From Cavia porcellus (lineage: Eukaryota; Chordata; Mammalia; Rodentia; Caviidae), in the NCBI RefSeq assembly GCF_034190915.1, contig NW_026947544.1:558001-622000 (forward strand): 64,000 bases of DNA, read 5' to 3'. The translations under genes and the position numbers were made by a program. The notes below the pieces were generated by a model, which ran no database searches, was not told the origin of the DNA, and was given only the letters and a program-made list of their open reading frames with translations. Each line of letters opens with the position of its first letter. Position 1 is the first letter of the stretch. Of this stretch, positions 1 through 9,870 are shown piece by piece.

Positions 1-675
1 ATCCAAAAATGGGCATCTGGGTGAATAAACAATTTTCAGATGAAGAATAAAAATGGCAAATAAATATTTGAAAAAATCTTCATCATCATTAGTCATTAGA
101 GAAATGCAAATTAAAACCACACTGAGCTTTCATCTCACTCCTTAAAGAATGGCCAAGATCAAGAAAAGCACCAACAACAAATGCTGGAGAGGCTGTGGGG
201 AAAAAGGAACTCTGCTGCACTGTTGTTGGGCATCTAAACTAGTGCAACCATTGTGAGAGGTCAGTCTGGAGAATTCTCAGTAAAGAATTGAAAGCATCAT
301 CCCAGAAGAACTGAAAATATCATACCACAGTGATATATGTGCACCCATATTTATAGCAGCACAATTTGTAATAGCCAGATCTTGGAAACAACCGAAGTGT
401 CCATCAAGGGAGGAATAGATTAAAAGACTTGTGGTGTTTTTATACAATGGAGTACTCCTCAGCTATAAAGAATGATCACATTGAGATATTTATAAATAAA
501 TGGACTCCGCTTGAGACCATACTCACAAGTGAAATAAATCAAACTCACATGTATAAATACTGAATAGTTTCCCTGGTGTAAGAAATGATAACAATACACA
601 AAAGTATGTTGTAGTCATGATTCCCAATCATATTGTTTTGAAGCCACATAATGTTTTCACTCATTAATTACAAAG

Positions 676-775
676 TTTTTTTTTCTCCTTTTTATTGGTA
701 CCAGGGATCGAATTTATGACTTCCTGCTTGCTTGCAAGGCAGGCTCTTATGCTGCTGAGCTAAATCCCCAGCCCC
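676..775 (-). mobile_element. ID-type SINE (tRNA-derived) inside L1 3' UTR
   Basis: Read on the minus strand, this starts with the tRNA-like A box of rodent ID elements (GGGGATTTAGCTCAGCAGC), followed by a B-box-like GTTCGATCCC region (here decayed) and an A-rich tail, seen on the + strand as the T-rich 676-690. It has a few differences from the best copies in the window at 29911 and 38290. It interrupts the L1 3' UTR, so it is younger than that L1. Confidence 0.9.
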
Positions 776-1270
776 AATTGCAATGGTATTTACCTGGGTT
801 GTTCGATTTTAGTATTGGTGATAGTACGAATAACTATTTTGAAGAAAACAACACAATATAAAAGCTAGTGCTGATTTAATATCATCTTGTTTTGAAGTCC
901 CATTGAGCTGTTGTACATCAGTTTCCACTGGTTTTAACATGTTGTTTCTTACTATGTTTTACTATATGTAATAGTATAAATAAAAGTTTTTATAGACAAA
1001 GAAATAATATCAAAACTGTTGTTCATTTTCTGTTAGCTGGTTCTAAATGCTCTTTAATTCTTTCATTCTCTTGAATGGCTTCACACTGTCTTGATATGCC
1101 TGATGCTATAGCATATGAAGTTATACTCAAATAATTCAAGGAAAGAGACACTATAGTGATGGCTATTATGTTAGATTATCTGGTGGTGAAACACAATGAT
1201 GCTTAAATTGTTCGCTTCTGACCTGTGTTGTTCTGCTACAATGTCCTCTTTTATCTCAATCTCCTCACTT

Positions 1271-1383
1271 TGTGTGTGTGTGTGTGCGTGTCTTTTTCCT
1301 TTTTTTTGGTACTGGGGATCGAACTCACAATTGCCTGCTTGCAAGGCAGGGGCTTGTGCCCCTGAGCTAAATCCCCAGCCCCC
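1271..1383 (-). mobile_element. (TG)n microsatellite plus ID-type SINE
   Basis: A short TG dinucleotide run (1271-1290) is followed by a minus-strand ID SINE (~1291-1383) with the same body as the other ID copies: tRNA-like head at the 1383 end and T-rich (tail complement) at 1291-1307. It sits inside the L1 3' UTR. The open frame at 1196-1441 runs through the SINE and has no coding meaning. Confidence 0.88.
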
Positions 1384-2795
1384 ACTTTTTAAATTAATCT
1401 ATTTTTTCTCATTTTTTTCAATTAAGGGAAAACTAAATTAAAAAATAGCAGGATATATTATAGTAACTTTTTTGTTTTCCTATTAACCTGATGTGAACCC
1501 CAGTATTGCTCCCCCCATCTTGTTTTATCTCATTTTACTATACTCTATTTTGTTTGATAGTATTGAGATTGACAGTATAGGCAACCACTTTGAAAGCAAT
1601 AAGATATACTATGATTCCCATTATGGTTTGACTATTGTCTTCCTTTGAAGTCCTGTAGGGTCTCCAGTGTAGGTTTTATTGGTCTTGTTCTGTACTATTT
1701 TGATCAATTCTATTATATCTGATGATATAGACAACTCATTTTAAAAATAGCAAGAGCACAATGGTAACCACTTTTGATAACCTGGTATTATATTTTTACA
1801 TCATGTACTATGTGCATCCTGCTATTCTGACTCTGTTTTGCTTAGTCATGTTTGGTTTTATTCTCTTTTAAAAAAGTAATAAGAACTGTGAGAGTAATAA
1901 AACCCAAAAAGTGCAATTGTTATTGTAAAAAAGTGAGGAAAGGAAGGTGGGTAAGGGATATAACTGCATGTATGTTTGAGTGTGTAGGATGGAAAACCAT
2001 ATTACTGAGCTTTTGTTGGATCACTGAAAGGAACTGTCTCCAATCTCACTGCATGAATGTTCACTTTATATGTTTAATTTTATAATTGGGACAACTGTTT
2101 CTAAGAAGATAATATGTAACCTATTAACTAGTGATTTCTTACTATATAATTTTTTGTTGGAATTCCGTATTACTTGTACCCTTTTAGTGCTTTGTTTTTT
2201 ATTTCCTTTCTTTTTTCTCTTTAAATAAAAAAAATCATTGCCAAGGTTTGGCAGAAAGCTGTTTAGCACAATGCCACACTTAGATGAGTAGGATCAACAT
2301 CTGACAGCCTTTCAGATTTTAAAAGAAGAAAATCCATTATCATGTATTACATCACCTTGATGGCTTCCTTGAAAGGTGCAGAAGTCCCCAAAAAATAGGA
2401 GTGTGGACTTGTCTGTCCCACTGTTAAAGATAGAAAACCAGAAGCAAGTGACTAAGACAACTAACCAACACAGTCCCAAAAGAAAAACCAAGGGTTTCAC
2501 TGCTTGTCTGACCACACATGGGATTAATATGTAGGAAAGATTTTATTCTGAGCTCTGACATCCCCAGACCCTCTTATCTCAGGGATTGTCAAAACAATTT
2601 TCCAAAGAATATGGGAAATAATATTCTGACTCTTAGGTCCATGACACCATAAAAATGTACTAGGCTTGTTACTTGGTATAATTATGAAAATTGCTATCTA
2701 AGCAAATGGATACATAGGTTTTCATGTGGTTGTATTCTGTGCTATTCTGTCTTCCAATGGGGTTACTGGATGACTTCCTGCTTTGTGCTCTGTAT

Positions 2796-2820
2796 CAGAT
2801 TCAGATTCAGATTCAGATTC
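2796..2820 (+). repeat. (CAGATT)n hexanucleotide at the U1 deletion junction
   Basis: About four copies of CAGATT lie exactly where U1 lost M2. In intact U2 the corresponding place has a single CAGATCTGAAGG-type site (~6077). The run is unique to U1. Confidence 0.8.
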
Positions 2821-3044
2821 ATGGTCAGATTCAAAGGCATATCCATCTACAAAGCATTAAGTAATGAAATATTAGCGAAAAAACTGTTGGATACCAGGCC
2901 TCTGAAAATCCACCCTTTTCTAATCATGCCCTGCCACATGCTGTGTGCAAGTAAGATCTCCATGGCAATGCCCAGCATTCTGATTCAGGTCTCCTCCTGC
3001 AAACATGTATCCTAGCACCAGGGGTCTATCTCACTGTGCTGCTC

Positions 3045-3078
3045 AGCCAATCACTGCCCAGCGTGGTTGCTTGGCAAC
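3045..3078 (+). promoter_or_regulatory. CCAAT box and X-box-like palindrome in U1 (candidate RFX/NF-Y site)
   Basis: AGCCAATCAC (3045-3054) is a consensus CCAAT box. Eleven bases downstream, GTTGCTTGGCAAC (3066-3078) is a perfect inverted-repeat X-box of the kind bound by RFX factors (GTTGC-spacer-GCAAC). The pairing of X-box and CCAAT box is typical of RFX/NF-Y promoters. Binding and activity are inference; no transcript is seen. Confidence 0.5.
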
Positions 3079-4510
3079 CACAAGCCTCCTGATTTGTGTT
3101 CTGGTTCAATACATAAGTCAGCAACATCTTAGAGAGCCCATGATCAGCAAGTGTTCTCCAACTGCAAATGGATCCACATTGAAGAGAAAACCTTAGAAAA
3201 GGGATCCAAATCACCCTTCCCCTCAATGCCCCAGATATGTCTTAGATATATGATATAATTTGTCTCCACACCTCATAAAATGATCCCAATGGCCTATGCC
3301 CCGAATTGCTTAGAAGAGCTGTGAAATGACACTGTGATCAATAAGAAAATGTGTGCATCAGGCTTTTGGCATATGCCCATTTTTGCTCTTGGCTCCCCTT
3401 TGCCCAGAGAACTCCATGTCTCTAGTGATGGGATACAAGACCCAGAAGCAAGAGTGCGGCTGCCCTTCCTAGGGTGTGTCAAGAGATGACTAAGCCTCAG
3501 GTGAACAATGTGCAAGGATTCTGGGTCATGTGGACAAGATGAATAATGTGTGCAGGGGCCTGGGTTAATGGGGATATAGAAGGGAGCTGAGTAAATTTGG
3601 GGGACACAAGTTTTCTGGCCCTTCACTGCAGCCTGTGGCTTCTGACCTGGGACTTATTTTAACAGTTTCGATACTGGGCAGCTTGGCCATTGTTTGCTGT
3701 ATATTGGACTTAGCTATGCATTTTTGCTGTCCTTTTCTCATGGGGGAGAGAACATTACAACATTTTTCAGGGACAGTAGGATCTTACCTAGGACATAGAT
3801 GATCTACCTGATAGGTTTAAAGCCAGGAATTCATCAAGAGCCCATGGAGTTTGAAGAAAACTGACACAAACTTGAAATTATTCATGTCCATCTCTCTTAG
3901 GGAAAGCATTTCTCTATTATTTGGTAGGAATTTCTGTTACTTTGTGAGGTCAACCTGCATGTGGCATAAGGGAAATCTCTCCTTTCCTCACTCTGCTTGA
4001 AACCACACCATGGGTCCCTTGACTTGCTTAACCCAGTAGAACATTTGAGAAGGGGACAGCAACATTTTCTCACTGCTTGAATTTCAGGTGAGAGTAACAC
4101 TATGAAACTAAAAGGAAAGTGTGTTGTCTCTGGACAGCAGCAAGGCTGGTCACACCCCAGCTTATTCAAAACCTTAGAAAAGCTGAAAGTGACAAAAAGA
4201 CAATGGACCTCTCCACAGTAGAATAGGGTGGCCTCTAAAGCAGAGCTTCATGGAGACAGCAATATACAAGGGAGGATTGAACTCCTAATACGGAGTTTAA
4301 ATTGCCATTGTTTAGCCCAGATAGACTGAATGCAGACCTGAAGATGGAATTGAATGAGCAACAGTTTAGCACAGATCGCAGGGAAACACAAACTTTGTAG
4401 CAAGAAAGATTATTTGCTCAGGATCCCAGAGTAGTCACAAAGAGTATTTGGTGTCAAGGTGGTGAACACTTCCCTTCAGCAAAAGCACCTTCCTGGAAGC
4501 CACTAAGTGG

Positions 4511-4967
4511 TGTTATAGCCTAGTTCTAATCATTGCGCCTCATTCTTGTTATGTATGCGCCGCTCAGCTCCCCCCCCCCCCGCCTTCCTATCTTTCTAGG
4601 TTAAGTTTCTATTTCCTGAGAAAGCTGTAAAAGTCTTAGGTGTCAGTTTCCTGTAACCCCCTTCCCTACCCCTCATCTGGCTATCTGTAATAAAATGCTT
4701 TATTCTTTGGGAATAGAACATTTTATTACAACTTCAAGGAAATTACAGGAAGTTTTATAAGCCCAGATGCTACCTAACTGTGTCAAGGATTACAACATTC
4801 CTGTGGTTTTCAGCTTTAAAAGCCTAATCCCCCAGCTGTGAGGTGCGCAGTCTCCAAATTGGCTCCCAGAGATTGTGTCACCAGGCCTGGCCTGAAATAA
4901 AGCATTTGCTCCCCAAATTTTAATTTCTCACTTCCTTGAATTTTATTCTGGGGTTTGAGCTATCACA
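4511..4967 (+). mobile_element. Solo LTR (457 bp) inserted in array unit U1
   Basis: This segment is absent at the equivalent place in U3-U5, where GCCACTGACTGGAAAG-type sequence is continuous. It begins TGTTATAG and ends TATCACA (TG...CA), has a C-run at ~4570, a TTTAAAAG TATA-like box at ~4813 and a AATAAA signal at ~4897 followed by ~70 bp of U5-like DNA. Flanks AAGTGG and AAATAG may be a decayed target duplication. No internal retroviral sequence is present. ERV class is not certain (5-6 bp duplication would fit class II or III). Confidence 0.78.
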
Positions 4968-5000
4968 AATAGAAAGATAAAAGTTAAAACACTCCCTAGG

Positions 5001-8000
5001 TTTGGTAGAAATCTGTTTAGCACAATGCCGTACTTAGAAGAACAGTGACAACATCTGACAGAAATTTCAGATTTTTAAAGAGAAAATCAATTATCATGTA
5101 TTTCATCACCTTGATTGCTTCCTTGGAAGCTGTAGAAGTCCCCAAAAAATGAGAGTGTGGACTTGTCTGTCTCACTAAGTTAAAGGTAGAAAACCAGAAG
5201 CAATTCACAAAGATAACCAACCAACAAAGTCCCAAAAGGAAAACCAAAGGGTTTTATTGCTTGTCTAACCTCACATAGAATTAATATGTAGGAAAGATTT
5301 CATTCTGCGCTTTGACATCCCCAGACCCTCTTATCTCAAGGACTGTCAAAATAATTTTCAAAAGAACATGTGAAATATTATGCTGCACTTGTAGGTCCAT
5401 GACAGAATAGAAATGCTCTAGGATTGTTACCTGGTACAATCCCAAAAAGTGCTGTCTAAGCAAATGGATAAATAGGTTTTCATGTGGTTGTATTCTAGGC
5501 TATTCTGTCTTCAATAGGGTTACTGAATGACCTGCTTCCTTGTGATGCACCAGCCAATGTGAGAGATTACACATGTGAATACAAACATGACAAATCACTT
5601 ACAATACCCCAATCAATTCATCATGAAATTTTAATTTCCCTTTCATCCTCAAAGATTCTTATATCTGATTGACTGGCTCTTCACCTTAAATATACTCTTT
5701 CCTTGCTCTTTCCTTTCTTCCATATTGTTTGGTACTGTTCTGAATCCTCACATTAAAACTTCTGCATATTCCCACTCATATTCCTGTATCAAACATGCTT
5801 CAAAACATGATCAGAGTAGTTACTTGTTTTAGGATGCCTGACCTTGAAGTTCAACTTCATCTATAGTCTCTGATTTCAAATGCCATTTGCGTGAAGAGGG
5901 TGTGCTGCTGAGAAGTTTCACAGCCAAGTTTTCTACTGTGTGGGTATGAGGCCAGCAAGCCTTCAATGAAGAGGTTAGGGAAGATGACAAAGCAAAGTAC
6001 CAGAAATCTCAAGTGGCAAACAGAAATCTCTAGGGGAGATCATGGGATATCACATGTCACATTGGCACTGTATCCATGGGCAGATCTGAAGGCATATCTA
6101 TCTACAAAGGTTGAGCAATGAAACATTAGAGAAAAAACTTTTGGATACTAGACCTCTGAAAATCCACCCTTTTCAAATCATGACCTGCAAGGTGCTGTGT
6201 GCAACTAAGATCTCCATGGCAATGCCTGGCATTCTGACTCAGATCTCCTCCTTCAAGCAAGTATCCTAGCACCAGGGGTCTAGCTCACAGTGCTGCTCAG
6301 CCAATCACTGCCCAGTATGCTTGCCTGACAACCACAAGCCTCCTGATTTGTGTCCACAGTTGGGACCCAACTCTGGAGCATTCCACCAAAACAACTACAG
6401 ACATGCCAAAAAGGCAGAATTTTCCTCAGACGGCCTATGTTGTGTCCGAATTTTCTTTCCAGTGGTCCTGCTCCAAAGAACTAGACTAATTTATGAAGTG
6501 GAGGAAAATTACTGGAGTATTTCTTGTTCTGGCCTGACATCTAAAAGGCCCAAACTTGACTTCCAAAGTCCATTGATTTTTTGCAAAATATTCATGAGTA
6601 TTAAAGGACATGCCACAAGGACATGGCTTTGTCCCGGCTTTTGAAGGCTTGGACTGTAATGTTGCCAGCCCTATGAACAGTCTATCCTGAATAATTGCCG
6701 CCATAGTAGTATCAGTTATCCCTGAAAGCTAGCAACCACTGGAGAAATCTATAAGTGAAAGAGAATCCCTGCACAGCATGAATATTTAGAGTGCCTGCTT
6801 TATCTTTCCCTCCTTCATGTGGCACAAATTTCTCATAGCCCAATTTAGAGGAGATCTGCAGCTATGACAGCATAACACTGCACACACTAGCTATGAGGCC
6901 CTGGCTCAATACATAAGTCAGAAACATCCAGGAGAGCCAACGATCAGTAGGTTTTTTCAAACTTCAAATGTATCTGGATGGAAGAGAAAACCTTAAAAAA
7001 GGGATCCAAATCAACCTTCCCCTCAATGACACAGATATGTCTTGGAAGTATGAAATAATTTGTCTCCACACCTCATGAAGTGATCCCAATGGCCTATGCC
7101 CTGAATTGCTTAGAAGCCCTGTGAAATGATACAATGATCAATTAGCAGAATGTGTGCATCAGGCTTTAGACATATGCCCATTTCGCTCTTGGCTCTCCTT
7201 GCACGTTGCACTCCATTGCTCTAGGCATGGAACAAAAGCCCCAGATGAAAGGATGTGGATGCTCTTTCTGAGTTGTGTAATGAGATGACTAAGACTCAGG
7301 TGAACAATATCCAATGACCCTGGGTCATGTGGACAAGATGAGTAATATGTGCAGGGGCCTGGGTTAATGGGGATATAGAAGGGACCTGAGTGAATATGGA
7401 GGACACAAGTTTTCAGAACCCAACTGCAGCCTGTGTCTTCTGACATGGTACCTAGTTTAACAGTTTTGACACTGGGCAGCTTGGCCATTGTGTGCTCTAA
7501 ATTAGACTCAGCTCTGCATTTCTGCTTTCCTTTTCTCATGGGGGAGAGAACATTACAATATTTTTCAGGGGCAGGAGGGTCTTACCTAGAACATAACTGA
7601 TCCATGTGACAGGTTTGAAGTTAGGAATTCCTGAAGATCCCATGGAGTTTGAAGAAAACTGACTCAGCCTTGAAATTTTTCAAGTTCATCTCTATTTGGG
7701 AAAGCTTTTCTCTACTATTTGGTAGGAATTTCTGTTACTTTGTGAGGTCAACTTGCATGTGGCATAATCTCCCATTTCTTCCCTCTGCTTAAAACCACAC
7801 TGTGGGTTAGTTGACTTGCTTAACCCACTAGAACACTGAGAAGGGGACAGTAACATTTTCTCACTGCTTGAATTTCATAAGACCCACGTTAAAGTAACAC
7901 TATGAAACTAAAAGGTAACTGTGTGGTCTCTGGACAACAGCAAGTCTGGTCGAACCCAAGGTTACTCAAAACCTTAGAAAAGCTAAAAGTGAGGAAAAGA

Positions 8001-8332
8001 CAATGGACATCTCCACAGTGGAATATGGTGGCCTCTGAAGCTGAGCTTTGTGGAGACTGCAATTATAAGGAAGGATTGAACTCCTAAAATGGAGTGGAAA
8101 TTTCCATTGTGTAGCCCAGATAAATGCAGGCCTGAAAAGTGAATTGAATGAGGAACAGCTTAGCACAGATCACAGGGAAACACAAACTTGGTAGCCAGAA
8201 AGATATTTACCCAGGAGGCCAAAGAAGTCACAAAAAGGATTTGTGTCAAGATATTGAAAACTTCCCTTCAGGAGAAAGCACCTTCCAGGTGGCCACTGAC
8301 TGGAAAGATAAAAGTTAAAACATTCCCAAGTT
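5001..8332. repeat. Array unit U2 (full length, 3332 bp)
   Basis: All modules are present in order: M1 5001-5530, M2 5560-6050, M3 6060-6370 onward, M4 up to ~7100, M5 7100-7600, M6 7600-8332. With U4 this defines the complete repeat. The M3 CCAAT box is intact but the X-box-like palindrome has decayed. Confidence 0.9.
6299..6332 (+). promoter_or_regulatory. CCAAT box and decayed X-box in U2
   Basis: The same module as in U1: AGCCAATCAC is identical, while the palindrome reads CTTGCCTGACAAC, with the outer G of the left arm and one base of the right arm changed. Useful as the degraded comparison to the U1 site. Confidence 0.4.
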
Positions 8333-9870
8333 TTGGTAGAGAGCTATTTAGCACAATGCTGCACTTAGATGAACAGTGTCAATATCTCACAGCCTTTCAG
8401 ATTTTAAAAGGAGAAAATGAATTATCATGTACTACATCGCCTTGATTGATTCCTTGAAAGCTGTAGGAGAATTCCCCCCAAAAATGGGAGTGTGGACTTG
8501 TCTGTCTCACTAACTTAAAGGTAAAAACAGTAGCAATTTACAAAGCCAACCAACCAACGAAGTGCCAAAAGTGAAAACCAAAGGATTTCACTGGTTTTCT
8601 AACCACACATGGAATTAATATGCAGGAAAGATTTTATTCTGAGCTCTGACTTCCCCAGAGCCTCTATCTCAGGGACTATAGAAACAATAATCAAAAGAAC
8701 TTGTGAAACAATATTCTGAGTGCTGGGTCCATGACAGAATAGAAATGTTCTACACTTGTTACCTGGTACAATCCCCAAAAGGGCTGTCTGTGCAAATGCA
8801 TATATAGGATTTGCTTGCTATGAGAAATTTGTACCACATGAAGGAGGGAAAGATAAAGCAGGCACTCCAAATATTCATGCTGTGCAGGGATTCTCTTTCA
8901 CTTACAGATTTCTTACAGTGGTTGCTTGTTGTATTCTATGCTATTCTGTCTTCACATAGGGTTACTGGATGATGTCCAGCCTTGTGCTCCAAGGGCCAAA
9001 GCTGGAGAGTACACACATGACAACCTTCATGACTCAGTTGTGCATTTCTGCTTTCCTTTTCTCATGGGGGAGAGAACATTACAACATTTTTCAGTGGCAG
9101 GAGTGTCTTACCTAGGGCATAGATGATCCACATGATGGGGTAGAAGCCAAGAATTCCTCAAGAGAACACAGATTTTGAAGAAAACTGATACAACCTTGAA
9201 ATTTTTGAAGACTCTCTCTGTTTGGGAAAGATTTTCTGTCCTATTTGGTAGGAATTTCTGTTACTTTGTGAGGTCAACCTGCACATAGCATAAGGGAAAT
9301 CTCTCCTACCCTCACTCTGCTTGAAACCACACAGTGGGTCAGTTGCCTTGCTTAACACAATAGAACACTAAAGAAAGCAACAGTAACATTTTCTTACTTA
9401 TTGAATTTTAGAAGACCCAGGTTAGAGAAACACTATGAAACTAAAAGGGAAGTGTGCTGTCTTTGGACAACAGCAAGAGTGGTCAAAACACAGCTTACTC
9501 AAAAGCTTCAAAAAGCTGAAAGTAAGGAAAAGACAACGGGCCTCTCCCCAGTGAAAGAGGGTGAACTCGGAAACAGCTTTGTGGAAACAGCAATTACAAG
9601 GGAGAATTGAACTCCTAAAATGGAGTTGAATTGTACATTGTTTAGCCAAGATGGACATTGACTGAAGGCCTGAAGATGGGGTTGAATGATCAACAGTTTA
9701 GCACAGATTATAGGAAAACACAAACTTTGTAGGGACAAATATATTTGCCCAAGAGCCCAGAATAGTCACAAAGAGTATATGGTGTCAAGGTGGTGAAAAC
9801 TTCTCTTCATGAGAAAGCACATTCCTGCAAGCCACAGAATGGAAAGATAAAAGTCAAAACATTCCCAAAG
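8333..9870. repeat. Array unit U3 (short, 1538 bp, with inverted insert)
   Basis: M1 is present (8333-8965) but is interrupted at 8817-8925 by an inverted copy of part of M4. Just after the M1/M2 boundary motif ACATGACAAC (~8997) the unit jumps to the end of M5 (CTTTTCTCATGGGGGAGAG at ~9055), so M2 to most of M5 is gone. M6 is complete to 9870. Confidence 0.88.
8817..8925 (-). repeat. Inverted 108 bp copy of M4 inserted in M1 of unit U3
   Basis: The segment is the reverse complement of U2 positions 6732-6839. It shares U2-specific bases: GCTATGAG here matches CTCATAGC in U2, where U4 has CTCAAATC, and CACATGAAGG matches CCTTCATGTG where U4 has TTTAATGCGG. Direct M1 sequence resumes on both sides. 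Confidence 0.88.

Larger units (their letters stand above)
1..2235 (+). mobile_element. L1 LINE, 3' portion (ORF2 C-terminus remnant plus long 3' UTR)
   Basis: The first ~550 bases match the end of L1 ORF2 as it also appears at 48120-48727: the stretch encoding the MEYYSAI-like block near the C-terminus can be followed, but several frame breaks make it non-functional. From ~600 to 2235 comes an AT-rich 3' UTR that ends in a T-rich block and a short A-rich tail at 2224-2234. The same UTR recurs on the + strand at 48731-51180 and on the minus strand at 25470-26700, 44190-44720 and 57271-57800. Two ID SINEs interrupt it. The 5' part lies outside the window or is truncated. The tail abuts the tandem array directly, so this insertion hides the array's left edge. 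Confidence 0.9.
2236..5000. repeat. Array unit U1 (lacks M2 and part of M3/M4; carries a solo LTR)
   Basis: M1 runs from 2236 to ~2790. M2 is missing, and M3 starts at ~2825 after a short hexanucleotide expansion (2796-2820). M3 is cut at ~3098 and resumes in late M4, losing about 565 bp relative to U4 positions 11216-11780. M5 (3250-3780) and M6 (3780-4510) follow. A 457 bp LTR at 4511-4967 interrupts the end of M6, and the last M6 bases resume at 4968. The left end is cut by the L1. Confidence 0.88.

Noticed and set aside
6321..6644. 107-codon + frame in unit U2 downstream of the CCAAT box
   Set aside because: It opens at a TTG, and the U4 counterpart is interrupted and out of frame in its first half; not conserved.
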